Counted from the stretch's first letter, positions 36,001-48,500 are shown. The stretch is 64,000 nucleotides of DNA from Quercus robur (GCF_932294415.1 NC_065541.1:34133790-34197789), one strand, 5' to 3'. A program made the numbers and translations. Notes: generated from the letters alone by a model not told the origin.

Positions 36001-37624
36001 TGAAAAACCATTGCTTAACGGGACCAAAAGTCACAAGCATACTAGGCTTTACAAAACCTCCTTTTGCAACCTAGTTGAATCTCCTTCAGCAACACCACCA
36101 AGCAAAATAAAAAATTTTCACATTCCTTTTCACCGAAAACCCAAACCAAAACCACCACACCACTGCAAAAATCAAACTAAAAATAAACACAAACCTAGCA
36201 ACCACCTCTCCCATTATCAGAAACAAACACACCCACCGCATAAAACAACACAAATCCAGCAACCATCGTACCCACCTCAAAACCACCACACCCACTACAG
36301 GAATCCCATCTCAATTCCTCTCTCTAGTTCTCTGTTGAACCTCTGCCCTTGAAGACCCCACTCAAATCCTAATAGAAAATCATAATCCTACTACCCTTCA
36401 ACATCAACGGTGCCTTGATCAAGTCCAAAAGATCCGAACCCTCCTCCAACATGGCCGAATGGAAACTGCTCATAGGCTCATTAGGATCTTTTTCACTCCA
36501 AAGATCCATTCTCTTCACCGTTTGATCTTTTCACCCTCTGCTCTCTCTTCACCTTCCATGAAGCCCACTTTTTCGAATATGCTATTATCGATTTGCTAAA
36601 AGTACAAAATGAAGACTGAGAGTCAGGTGAGAAAAGAGAGAGAGAAAAAAAAAAAAAAAGAAGAAGAAGAAGAAGAAGAGAGAGAAGAGAGGAGAGAATG
36701 AGTCAAAGGGGAGAGAAGAGAGAAAAGAGAAAATAAAAAAATAATTTTCTTAGGAGCAGCGAGGAACATGTCTCCCTGGTTGTGGCGAGTGAAAATTGAA
36801 TGTTAAAAATTTTTGGTAGTATGTTGAGACGGATGTGTAGGTTTTTTTTTGGGTTTTAACTAAAAAGTTTTGATACTACTTTTTATGAAAAATATAAAAA
36901 ATTGTCCAAAAAAAAAAATCAATTGGTTTTTTATTTTTCTACAAAAATTTTTTGAAAATATATTTATTTTTTTGAGATAAAAGATAAACAATTTTTTTTA
37001 TACCAATACTTTTTAGATTATCTGTTAACTTTAAAAAAGAAACAAAAAAATAGTGTGAAACTGGCAAATAGTATATATATATATTATTAATAAGAAGATT
37101 CTCCTGTTTCGTCTTCAATTTTTAGCGTACCAAAATATTCTTTATAAAAGTTCTGAAATAACATACCTTTTAGTTTAATTTTTTTTTTCTTATAAAAAAG
37201 CAAAAAATGTTAAAATAGTAATACTATCTCACATACAAAGGAAAAAAAAGAAAAAAGAAAAAACGTCATTCTCAACCCTTATTTGTATTCAAATGTCTGA
37301 TTCTTATCTGTATTTGTTATCTATTTGAATTCAAGTACTTTAATTATTAAAAAAAAATTACTTTTTCCAAAAAAAAAAAAAAAGCCACTACCTCATGTAA
37401 CATTCTTATTCTGAAAATTTTATGTTTTTTTTTTTTTAATTCTTTAAAAAATTCCAAAATTTATACGTTTCATTACCTCCTTAAAATATATATATATAAT
37501 TTTTAAGTATTATAACACTAAACTAAAAAATTAAAAAAAAAAAAAAACATTATATTACACGCAAGGGCGCGTGTAAAGATTGTAAAGAGGGGAGGGGGTT
37601 ACGCGGGAATGTTCTCTCAGTGAA
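36001..37624. other. Intergenic, low-complexity sequence; no gene supported
   Basis: It contains a CA/CCA-rich stretch (36110-36300), a purine-rich GA/AAG tract (about 36630-36735) and long AT-rich sequence with many A and T runs (36840-37560). The open frames here are short and of low complexity. The last nine bases before the transposon are the left target duplication of the MULE (37625-37633). Confidence 0.55.
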
Positions 37625-37633
37625 AATTAAAAA

Positions 37634-38000
37634 GGGTAATTCTGATGCCACACCCTCTCCCACAACTTTTTGCACAACTTTCATATGTGGCCAGCCACCT
37701 CAGCACCTTGGGCCTACCAACATACCACAGCACTTAACTTTAATTATTTCAAATTTTCAATTAATAAATACCACCGAAACTACCTTTGCTTCTTCTTCCT
37801 CCCAAAGCTCATATGTGAAAAAACTTCAGCCCCAAAACAAATTGCAGCGGTTGGAGTACGGTGGTGCGAAAATGGAAAAATCACCCCGGAAGACACCATC
37901 CCATGCCAGAAAATAAAAACCCAACCTTGAGAAACATTACCTCTCCGCCGAAAAACCAAAACCCACTGCTCCTTGAATCCGCGAAAGACATCGTCCATCT
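37634..38000. repeat. Left TIR of the MULE
   Basis: GGGTAATTCTGATGCCACACC... matches the reverse complement of 43255-43631 over most of its length, including ACTTTCAcATGTGGC, CCACCTCAGCACCTTGGGCC, the CGAAAATG region and the CCAAAACCCAC block. A partial, diverged second copy of the inner part (the GGAAAAT...AAAACCCA phrases) occurs at about 38040-38135. Confidence 0.9.
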
Positions 38001-39657
38001 TAGATTTGCTTTGCAAGAGTACTGGCACGGTGGCTCGTAAATGGAAATCCCACGCCATAAAACGCCATCCCAAATCGGAAAATGAAAACCCATCCTTGCA
38101 AAACATTAATCCATTGCCGAAAACAAAAACCCATTTCTTAATGAGCTTACAAATTTTGTGTGTTTTAAATTCCATCCAATGGACTTAAAAATCTTGTTTG
38201 TGTTTTGAATTCCATCCAAGTAAAGGAATAACTTCAATTGAGCTAATGTAACTTCTGGGCAGATTGGTGCTGCTCTTTTGATATGGACTAGGCATTAACA
38301 AGCTTAAAGGAGGAAAATGGATGCATAGCAACTATAAGATTGCTCTGGTACAGAAGGAAGTCAAATAAAAAATTAAAACTTGTTCTTTGTAATTTGTGGA
38401 ACATTCCTTTTGTTTGTTCTTTGTGTAATATTTGCTTGTTGTTATGTTGATTTGCTCAAAGTATAATTCCAAGTATGTTGTAGTATTGTGTATTGTTGAT
38501 AAGATTCTAGTTCAGTGGAAGAAAGGGAAGAAGAATTGATACTTGGAACAAAGAACAAGGTAGAGAGAAATAATAGGGAAGAAACAATGAAATTCTTATC
38601 TACATGAGCTTTACAATCCTTGCAGCTATATCCGCACCGACATGCAGGCACACACACCCCCTGGCAGCTATATCTGCACCACCTTGCACACACACGCACA
38701 CTCCCCTGCACATCCTAACACACACAATTGTCACACCTACACACTCACACCCCAGCAGATATATAAGCACCACTTGTGCACACCCTTACACTCACTCACA
38801 AATATCTACAAATATCAATAGCCTACAACTGTCAAATACCTATTTACAAATATCAGCAAATATCCACATATGCATACATTTACAAATATCTGCAAATATC
38901 CAGAGTCACACTACAGTACCTATCAATTGTACAAATGCAGTTAACTGTCCAAAAGTCTTCAAAATCCATAGTCTGTCAATTACAATATATACATTCTTTT
39001 TTTTTTTTTTTTTTTTTTTTTAAATACCAGAATTGAAGGAATACAAACTATACAAATGCTGGGTGCACCCAGCAACAAGGACCAGGGAACTTAAGAGCAA
39101 ACTTGGCTGTGTTACAAACTGAGCCTAAGATGACCCGAGGAACAAAAAGGGTCTGTTGCTGCAGAAATGCCAAGTTAGAGAGCAAGGTTATTTGCTGCCA
39201 GTTAGGACTACACTGCAAATTACAAACACTAACTAAACCTTTACTACAACACATGATCAAAATTCTGCAGAATCCCAAACTCTTTGCTTTAATAGCAGAC
39301 ACTACTAAAGCTTCTTGCGTTGCTGCAGTAATTGTAGAAGCTCCACTGCTGGCACAACCTGAGAACATGATCCTTCTTTATTTGAAGCTTCATAAGCAAA
39401 AGAGGTCCTCTTTGGTCTAGCTTTCCTAGCTCTTGCTATTTTGATAATAAGATCCCAGCATCCTCCAATATTCTGGTGATTAAACTGAATTCCTTTGTTA
39501 GGTCTGTCATGGTTTTTCTTTGTTTCAAAAGCTTCCTTGAACCTGCAAGTCCAAGATTGGGCAGTTAGTATAACTTCAGTGGGTTTAGGGGTTTTGCCAT
39601 TCAAATTTGCTATAAATTTATAAAATCTCTAAAATGGTTAAGGGGAAAGAATTATAC
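38001..39657. other. Non-coding 3' part of the MULE, including a CA-rich low-complexity block
   Basis: There is no transposase exon here. At 38604-38900 CACA and ACAAATATC phrases are repeated in a loose microsatellite, followed by a T run at about 38996-39022. The open frame at 39305-39604 on the minus strand lies downstream of the inferred transposase stop and is probably 3' UTR or chance. Confidence 0.6.
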
Positions 39658-42600
39658 CTAAGATTCGTTATCAACTTTCTTCTTTTGATTCATACCAACC
39701 TTTTGATAGTGATGACCCTACAAAATAAAATGAAGGATAATATATATTATAATAAATACACTCAAATTAGCAACGTAAATTTCACTAAAAATTTAAAAAT
39801 AGCTAACTGAAAAAATGCATACCTGAGATACATTATCATGGGAAAGAAAAGGGTGCATACCAAACTTTTGACTTGTTATACTTGTTTGAAATGGAAAAGT
39901 TCCTCCTTGTAACATATTTTGTTGGCCAAAATATGGATGTATCCCAGGGATATTAGGAATTCCACTTATGTTTGGCCACACAAGCGATTGGGGAAAAAAT
40001 TGACAACTCTTATCACCAATATGCTGTGATTGTGACTGTTGCATTTCAAAATCCTACATTTTATATACAATATAATTGCATTTCAGTATACTTAATTTAA
40101 ACCTATTAGCAACATCTTGATAATAGAAAATAAAGAGCCTTACATTAAAGTTCAAACTCTCATGCATTTCAAGCATACCAAATCCTATGGTAGAATTTGT
40201 ATTATGCACATTTCCAACCTTGGCAGAATCCTACAAAAGCACAAAGTACAAAAGTTAATAATGGTAATACCAATGATTAATTATCCAAAAAAATAAGTAA
40301 ATAATATAATTATAGCCTAACCTTCTCACAAATTTCCTCAAGAATTGAATTCTCAACTTGGTTAACTACATTCCTTTCGTTAGTTATAGTCTTCATTTTC
40401 TTTTTCTTTTCCTTTTCCTTTTTTTTCTTCACAGCTTGTTCAACCTTTGACATCTTCCTTTTAAAAGATGGTCGCCCCTTTTGAGAAACAACCACTGGAT
40501 CAAGAATTTTTCTAGCTTCTTTTGATGTTACATGACCATTGTCACATGAGGTGGAATCATTCTGAATATCTATAGAAATAGGCTTATTGCTACCACAAGC
40601 ATTCCCCCCTTCCTTGAGCTCCCCTTTCATTTCACATATTTGTGTCATCACATTCTTATATGCATTTTCAGAATCTGCTGCCAAATTAGCAACCTAGTAA
40701 AAGGCATTACACATCTTTTCATAGCGACATGCTTCAGGTTTCAAAGACCAATTGTCATAACTTATTCGAACTTTAGTGTGCCTCCTTTTGACATCTTTAT
40801 TCCATCTGTCTAAGATGTACTTGTCTGGTATTCGATAAATCTTCCTATGAATAAACACCAATATTTGATGCCTGCATACTATCCCCTTGAACTCAAATAG
40901 CCTGCATTTGCATTTAACTTCACTGTTATCCTCATTAAAATACACATGAAAAATTACGCTCCGCTGACCTTCTCCACGTGATATATCTTCACGTACTTCA
41001 TACTCTGAAAAGTTGTTATGTTCCCTGCATGAAGACAAACTGCAACAAATACTTCCAACTATCTCATTTTGGAAATCTGTAAATTTTTTCAAAGTGTAAG
41101 CACTCTGAAATTGTTTCTCCATATCATAAATAGTTATACAAGAAATGCGTGAATTGAAAGATTTAAAATCTTCAACAGTTTCATTATGCACCTTTGCTGC
41201 CAAAGCATTCTCATATTGTTCAACAAATTGTTTTAAAGTAGTTTTCTTATAAATGTACTTATCAAAGAAAGCATTCATGCTTTCACTTCGCTGCGTTGTT
41301 GACATTCCTGCCCAAAACATATCTTTCACAAAGGCAGGCACCCAACGATGCCACTCATCATACAACCCAAGTAACCATTCATTGCTTTCAAGTTGATATT
41401 TCTTAATGAATCTGCCCCAACTTTCTTCAAATTCTTCTTTTGTCAATGAATCATGAACAACATTTTTCATACAGAATTTTATTGATTCATAATCTTTGAA
41501 CCCTTTAAATTTGTCAGGCAACTTATTCATGATATGCCACAAGCACCATCGATGTCGTGCATTTGGAAAAACAATCTCTATCGCTTTTTTCATGGCTTTG
41601 TCTTGATCCGTAATAATTGCATTGGGAGGACATTCAGACATGCATGCAAGCCAAGATTTAAATAGCCATATAAATGAATTTGTATCTTCTCTTAAGATCA
41701 ATCCACATCCTAGCAATGTTGATTGCCTATGATGGTTCACCCCAACAAATGGAGCAAATGGCATTTCATATTTGTTAACCATATATGTAGTGTCAAATGT
41801 AACTACATCACCAAACTCTTTGAATGCTGCCCTACTCCTTGCATCAGCCCAAAATACATTTTTCAACCGACTATCATCATCAAAATCCATTGCATAGAAG
41901 AATTCAGAATTGTCAGCTTGCATTTTCAAAAAGTAATGGTGCATTGCACTAGCATCTCCTTCCCTAAGATGTGAACGTCTGACTTTTTCCATGTGATTTC
42001 TACAATCCTTTTCTAGAAAAGACAAATTCTCATGTCCCCCTGCTGCAACCACAAATGAATTAAAACTCTTGTTCATTCTAATACTAGCTTTGTCGTGTAA
42101 TTCAAGCTTTTTTTTCACATGTGGTTCTATTATTCTATTGCATTTGTAAAATCTGGTCTTACTAGGACTCAATCCATGATTATGGTCAAGTACCATGGAT
42201 CTAAGTATCCACTTTCCATTTGGGCATAGAGACAACCTAAGTTGAGCTTTGCAATCTGTTTTTGTTTGAGGTTTCAATTGAACTGGATTGGTAGATCTAG
42301 TCCTTTTAATTCCAGGACAGTTTAATCTAATCCTTGGCTTTCCAGCATAACTACAAGCAATGGTCACATACCTCACCACCCCATCGTTCCCCTTTTTAGA
42401 AGTTCTTTTAGCCACTGCAAAACCTTTTTCTTTAGCATATCTTCTATAATATATCACAACATCATCAATGGAGTCAAACATCATTCCCAACTTAGGGTCT
42501 TCTGCTTTGTTTTCCACCCCTTTTGTTTCTACCATTTCATTCAACTCCACTATTTCATTCTCAATATTATTTTCATTCGACTCCACCTCCACCATATCAT

Positions 42601-42700
42601 TCTCAATATCTTCATTTGAATCGCCCTCCATCATATCATTCTCAATATGAACTTCGTTTAATTTCACATGTGAGAAAACATTTGATATTTCATCTGCCAT
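39658..42700 (-). CDS. FAR1/FHY3-like MULE transposase, one in-frame stop
   Basis: Inferred exons on the minus strand: 42700-40322, 40230-40144, 40053-39823 and 39717-39658. All junctions are phase 0 with GT..AG ends, about 918 residues. The start is MADEISNVFSHVKL after a non-ATG extension. Domains: an acidic repeat-rich N-terminus (IENDMVEVESNEN); a FAR1 zinc-binding DNA domain at about 75-190 (FAVAKRTSKK, IACSYAG, DCKAQLRLS, LDHNHGL); a MULE transposase core with DVVTFDTTY, ITDQDKAMKKAI and HRWCLWHIMNKLP; and a SWIM finger (CKCRLFEFKGIVCRHQ). A TAG at about 40694-40696, between CNAFY and VANLAADSE, interrupts an otherwise open frame. It would cut and paste the element. It resembles host FRS genes, but the surrounding TIRs show that it is a transposon gene. 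Confidence 0.87.
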
Positions 42701-43254
42701 GCCTATACAACATAATTCATAACACATTATCAAAATATAAAGTCACTTAATCATAAGAAAATTAATAATTCTAAATATTATAATTTATCCTTTCAAAAAT
42801 TTTGTGCTTCATAATCTCATTTCCAAATGCAATAGAAAAATGGAAAACCCAGTTATTACGGGCAACAAATTCACAACTTCAAGATTGCATTTTTTGTTGA
42901 TATTTCAATTTAGATTTCATTGAAACAGAATAGAGTACAAGGAGAGTATATAAAGCAGTGGAGGACCCTAAAACAAGGAACCTCCCAGCAACAATTTAGT
43001 TGAGAACAGAACAAACAATGGACAAAGTAAACTAATATCACAATAGTACATAGTAAAATAACAGAAATGCACAATAATTTTTACTGAATGAGAGCAATAA
43101 TACAGGGGAAAACAAAGAATCAAAGAGTAACGAAGAAATCTAGAGAAAATACTAGGAAAAGCGGAATGAAAAATCACCTCCTTGGATGGCAGATGGTGAT
43201 CAACTCTGAGATTTGGAAGAGAACTTTTTTTTTTTCCACAATAGATGGAGCTGA

Positions 43255-43631
43255 TACGGACGATGGTTTTCGCGGGTTTGGGGAGCGGTGGGTTTTGGTT
43301 TTTCGGTGAAGAGGTTATGTTTTTCACGGTTGGGTTTTTATTTTCTGGTGTAGGATGGTGTTTTCCGGAGTGATTTTTTCATTTTCGCACTGTAGTTCCA
43401 ATACTCCAGCAGCTGCAATCTGTTTTGGCGCTCAAGCTTTTTCACGGAGGGAGGGAGAAGAAGACTAAAGGAGTAATGTTTACTATGAAATTTGTTTTGG
43501 CGCTCAGGCTTTAAGTGATTGGGTAATTCTGATGCTGTGGTATGTTGGTGGGCCCAAGGTGCTGAGGTGGCTTGCCACATGTGAAAGTTGTGCAAAATGT
43601 TGTGAGAGAGGGTGTGGCATCAGAATTACCC
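43255..43631. repeat. Right TIR of the MULE
   Basis: It is the inverted counterpart of 37634-38000. Its outermost 111 bp (43521-43631) are themselves a fold-back unit, GGGTAATTCTGATGC at 43521-43535 and GCATCAGAATTACCC at 43617-43631, whereas the left TIR has the 15-mer only at its outer end. It also carries a short CTCAAGC/CTCAGGC duplication with GTTTTGGCGCTCA at 43421-43440 and 43494-43510. Confidence 0.9.
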
Positions 43632-43640
43632 AATTAAAAA

Positions 43641-43862
43641 ACATTTCCTCACATTGTGGAATAGTGGAGCAATGACTTGGTCCACCGTATAATTTCTACT
43701 CAGATAGAGACAGTCGTCAGCAGCCAGTGGGAATTAAAAAAATAGAAAAACCAAACTATTCAAATTCATCTCTTTCTTTCCCAATTCCAATGACCAAAAT
43801 CCGAATTCTTGATTTTTCCTAAATCCCACAAATCACATCTGGGTTCCATTTTTGCCAATCCG
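43641..43862 (+). promoter_or_regulatory. LYK-B upstream remnant between the MULE and the start codon
   Basis: Only about 222 bp separate the MULE target duplication from the LYK-B ATG. A TATA-like TATAAT occurs at about 43689. The last 130 bp resemble the same region of LYK-C (CTCTTTCTTTCCCAATT..., CAATTCTTGATTTT). I found no TTGACC W-box here, unlike upstream of LYK-A and LYK-C. Regulatory DNA further upstream has been pushed 6 kb away by the transposon. Confidence 0.45.
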
Positions 43863-45568
43863 ATGAAACCCAAGTTGTGGCGGCTTTCGTTATTGGTGTT
43901 GGTCTCAGTTTGCTTTTCCATAGCTGAATCCAAATGTAGTAAAGGATGTGATTTGGCTTTAGCTTCATACTACTTTTCGGAGACGAATCTCACTTTCATA
44001 GCTCAAGTTTTGCAGTCTAACCTTAATATCAACCCTAGTACAATTGTCAGTTACAACAAGCAAACGATAGCCAATGAAAACAGTGTTCAAGATGGTGTAA
44101 AAACCCGTGTTCCATTCCCATGTGACTGTATCAACGGCCAGTTTCTAGGTCACATGTTTGAGTACACGGTTCATCCAGGGGTTACGTACATGACGGTGGC
44201 ACAGGTGTATTATGCCAATCTGACCACATATCAGTTGTTGCAACAGTATAATAGCTACGACCCCAATGATACCAACACCAATACCAATACCAATACCAAG
44301 TTGAATGTCATGGTCACATGTTCCTGTGGCAGTAGCTCGGTTTCAAAGGATTATGGTTTGTTTATTACATACCCGCTTCGGCCAGAGGACACCATCGAAT
44401 CCATTGCGTCGGCTACGAGTCTTAGTGTGGCGTTGCTGGAGAGTTACAACCCGGGAAAGAATTTCAGCCAAGGAAGTGGTGTGGTGTATATCCCAACCAA
44501 AGGTGAGTTTATTTCAGTGAAACCAAATAGATTTTTTAAGTTTGTTTGTATGAGTTTATTTTTTGGGTTATTCTATTTATTTGAATTTGATCTAAACTCA
44601 ACCTGCGTAGTGTACCTCGCTAAGAGTTTCTTATAGTAGCTCAGAGTCTTACTTTTGTTTCTTTCTAATTGAACGTACGTTTTAAATCCTATTATATCTA
44701 TTAAAAAATAAATAAATAAGAAACCATTTCGGCACTTGCAATCATTTAATTTCATTGCTAGCATTTGTTAGAATATACAAATTTCTCATCCATATAGGAG
44801 GAGAAAAGGCAATATTACCTTGTATTTCATTGAGTTTTAAGCATACCGAGATGATACCCTTTTCCTTTCAAAATAATTTCTGGGGACCATGAATTTCCAT
44901 TTGCTTGACATTTTTTCCCCTTTCTTTTCATTTGCAGATCAAAATGATAATTATCCACCTCTGGTATCAAGGTACCTTCTAAAATTTTTGTCTTCATGCT
45001 AAATGAACCTACAGCTTACTTCTGTTTCTCATTTTCTAATGTTTCTTTTCATTTTGTCCCTTTTGCAGCACAAGCGGTTTGGCCCTCTCCCACAGTTGGT
45101 TTTACAGTGATTAAGTTTTCTTTGATTTTTGGAGACAAATATGAGATTGTATAGTGGACAGCTGACACTACTTTTGTGCTTAATATTTGCTTATCAATAA
45201 GCAGGATTAGCAGCCGGAGTTATTGCTGGCATAGCTATGGGAGCTGTAGCTATTCTGCTGTTACTTGCAACTTGTATATATTTTGGATGTTACCGAAAGA
45301 TGAAGGTGGAGGCATTGTTGCCCTTTACAGCATCTGAGGGTCAGCATGGGCGTGGTATATTTATTTGTTTAGAACTCTTCCCCTCCTGTCTTGTTAACTT
45401 TTATAGATATCTGTCAAAGAGTGATTGCTTCATGGATCTACTGAATGGAAATGCTAGAAATCTCAATTAAATGAAGTGAAAATCTTATTCAATCATCATC
45501 ACATTGCTCATAAATAACTATAGATCTTATCCTTATTTATTGTTAAGCATGCCCTTACAACACCCCCC

Positions 45569-45599
<31 letters not shown>

Positions 45600-48500
45600 A
45601 AAGGCATTATAGTTCTCATTAATTTTTTTGTTTTCATATGTGAATGAATTTATCTGAAGTTGCTGACAGATGTTACTATTTTAATGAATGTGATTGTTGA
45701 TTTTATTTGAAGAGTTTGCAACATGAAACTCTCACTAGTGTCAGTACTTTGATCTATCCTTTTTTCTGCAAAATAGTTAGCAAAGTTAACCTTGGACATC
45801 CTATTTAAGCAGCTCCACTGAATCCATTGTACTGTATATAAAGAATCACTGTGACTCATAGAAACAATGAAATTGTATGGATCTTTCTACTTCTTTTGTT
45901 CAATAGAATGGGAGGTTAGACATGAGTTCACTGATTTCTTTTCCATCAATTTTATATTTAGACCCTAGACCTACCATGGGTAGAAATGCAAAATCAACTG
46001 GTCCTGCTGGTGATCCAGATAAAGCCTTGGGATTTATAGGTATGACTGTGCACAAATCAGTAGAGTTCTCGTATGAAGAACTTGCCACAGCTACCAATGA
46101 CTTCAGCATGGCTAGTAAGATTGGTGAAGGTGGTTTTGGGGCTGTTTATTATGCAGAGTTGAGAGGCAAGGTTTGTAGCCACATGTATTTTTATTCATCA
46201 TAGGCGGAATGCACATTAATCATGCACGGCAGATGCAAATTGATTAAGTAGTTGCTCTGCAACTTGATTGATTTTATTAGTTGAGTTTTGGTCATGTAGG
46301 TCTATATAAAATGATATGTTAGTCCCTCTACATAGCAGGTTTGCAACCTTTCATAACATTTGATGATAAATCTTTTAGGGATAGATGTCAAATAGGAACA
46401 CCATGCCGATCCTTTTAGATGGGAGATGGTGAGAACTTTGAATTTGAATTTGAATTTTTAACCAATTTAGAAGAGTTTGGGAACAAAATTATTAAAGCAC
46501 ATATAAAGGTTCAAGGTGAGGACTACTTTGCAAAATGAATAGCTGAATAGATTAAATGACTTCACGTAACTGTTGTATTCTTATCTTAATATGTGCTCTA
46601 TGACATATTGTTGGATATTTTAGCTACTCTAAACTAGAAATTTTGAGTTTTATTGTAAGAAAAAATTTAGTTCAGAAGTCAAGCTGGACAAAATGGTATA
46701 TATGAAATTTGCAAAGTTAGCTCCAGGTTGGATGCATGAGGGTAATTGAGTAGGGTTCAGCGCCCAATCTGGAGAAGTGGGAGTGGATGAGAAATTAATC
46801 TAACGAGTGAGAAAAATGGATGCACAGTTCAGTCAGTCTTTAGCGTTTGCTCAGGTTAAATATGAAATATACATTTATCAACATCTATGCTCTATGTTGC
46901 GTGTTGCATTTGTCATTACCCTATATGGATGGCTAAACAGGCACATCAGCTTTTAGCCATGTCATCTTGTTGTCAGTTCACTTTCCTAACAGTCCCTCCC
47001 CATCACTCAATTTGTGCAGAAAGCTGCAATCAAGAAGATGGATATGCAAGCATCCAAAGAATTTCTTGCTGAATTAAAGGTTTTAACAAGTGTTCATCAC
47101 TTGAATCTGGTAATATACTTTCTTTCCCAGGAATTTTAAAAATATATTCTTATTAAAGGTTGTACCCAAAGCACAAAGCTCCCATTTTTGTAGGGTCTGG
47201 GGGAGGTCATGGTAGGCTACCTTACCTCCAATATTTTTTTGGAGAGGCTGATTCTGGGTTCGAATTCGCAACTTGTTGCTTTTGGTGGAAGGCACTTGCC
47301 ATCACACTAAGGCCCGACCTCTAAAAATATAATGCTTATTGTTTGGAAAAAAATGAACTAAAGTTTTTCCAATCATAGTCTTTGGAGAATTGTTCACATA
47401 AGCCAGAAGCTTTATATAAATTTTCATTTATGTATCATATATGGGGGATATGATCCTCACCTCATTGCACCTATCTCATTATTATCTCATTTTTAAAGTG
47501 AAGCATCATTGGCCCATGGACCAAAGGTTATGTTGTATGCTTATATAACCAGTAATTGTCTAAATCAGTAAATCATCTGTGCAATTATATCCGTATATAT
47601 GATTTTATTAACTGATCCCTTTACTCCTTTCCATCATGTTTATACATGTACAAACACACACAGGTGAGCTCAATTAATATGTCCATCCAGGGTTAGCCAT
47701 GCCATTTATTTATCCCTTTGCCAATGCCATCCATGCCCTAAATATGACCAAAAGAGTTTTTTAAAAAGTTGAATAATAGAAGCCCTTAGAGTTGTGGTAG
47801 TTGCAAGTAAGACCTTAATGCTGAGGTGTTAGACGCTTGTACGCAGTAGTCATGTTATTTTCTCTGTTATGTAGACAGAGCTTTAAGATGTTTGATTCTT
47901 TTTTATCATCTATACACTATATATTACTTACTATCAACCAATGCAGGTGTGCTTGATCGGGTATTGCATTCAGGGTTCTCTTTTTTTGGTCTATGAATAT
48001 GTTGAGAATGGCAACTTAAAGCAACATTTGCATGGCACATCAGGTGAGATTGTATGTGCATAGTGATGATCTTTTTAAGTGATGTCACATTCAGATCAAT
48101 GGTCATAATTATGTTTATATGTTTCTAGGGAGGGACCCGTTGACATGGCCTACTAGGATACAAATTGCACTTGATTCAGCCAGAGGTCTTGAATATATCC
48201 ACGAGCATACCATTCCAGTTTATATCCATCGAGATATTAAATCAGCAAATATATTGATTGACAAGAACTTCCATGCAAAGGTTGCATTAGTAACTCTATT
48301 CTTGCTATGGATCTTCAAAAATGTGTTCACATTGTTTTATTGCATACATTGTAGGTTGCAGATTTTGGGTTAGCTAAACTGTCTAAAGTTGGAGGTGTAT
48401 CAAGCTCCACACAAGTCATGGGAACATTTGGATACATGCCACCTGAGTAAGTTTACTTTTGTTCGTAAAATTATTAACGTACGGTCATTGTTCACTGATC

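Larger units (their letters stand above)
37634..43631 (-). mobile_element. Mutator-like element (MULE) with FAR1-type transposase, complete ends
   Basis: The element is 5,998 bp and bounded by terminal inverted repeats of about 370 bp (37634-38000 and 43255-43631; both ends read GGGTAATTCTGATGCCACA inwards). An exact 9-bp target duplication AATTAAAAA lies at 37625-37633 and 43632-43640, the hallmark length for Mutator-type elements. The single recognisable gene, on the minus strand, is a FAR1/FHY3-like transposase with MULE, FAR1 and SWIM domains. The element sits between LYK-A and LYK-B, and its right end is 231 bp before the LYK-B start codon. Confidence 0.95.

Noticed and set aside
35993-36352. 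119-codon frame rich in Pro, His, Lys and Thr
   Set aside because: Low-complexity CA/CCA-rich DNA gives such frames by chance; no start context, domain or splice pattern supports a gene.
38604-38900. CACA/ACAAATATC repeats as a CRISPR-like or tandem array
   Set aside because: Units are irregular, without conserved spacers; simple low-complexity sequence inside the MULE.
39305-39604. Minus-strand frame of 99 codons inside the MULE
   Set aside because: It lies beyond the inferred transposase stop, has no recognisable domain and is not needed to complete the coding sequence; probably 3' UTR or chance.
39658-42700. Annotation of this locus as a host FAR1-related (FRS) transcription factor
   Set aside because: Long terminal inverted repeats and an exact 9-bp target duplication enclose it, so it is better read as a MULE transposase.
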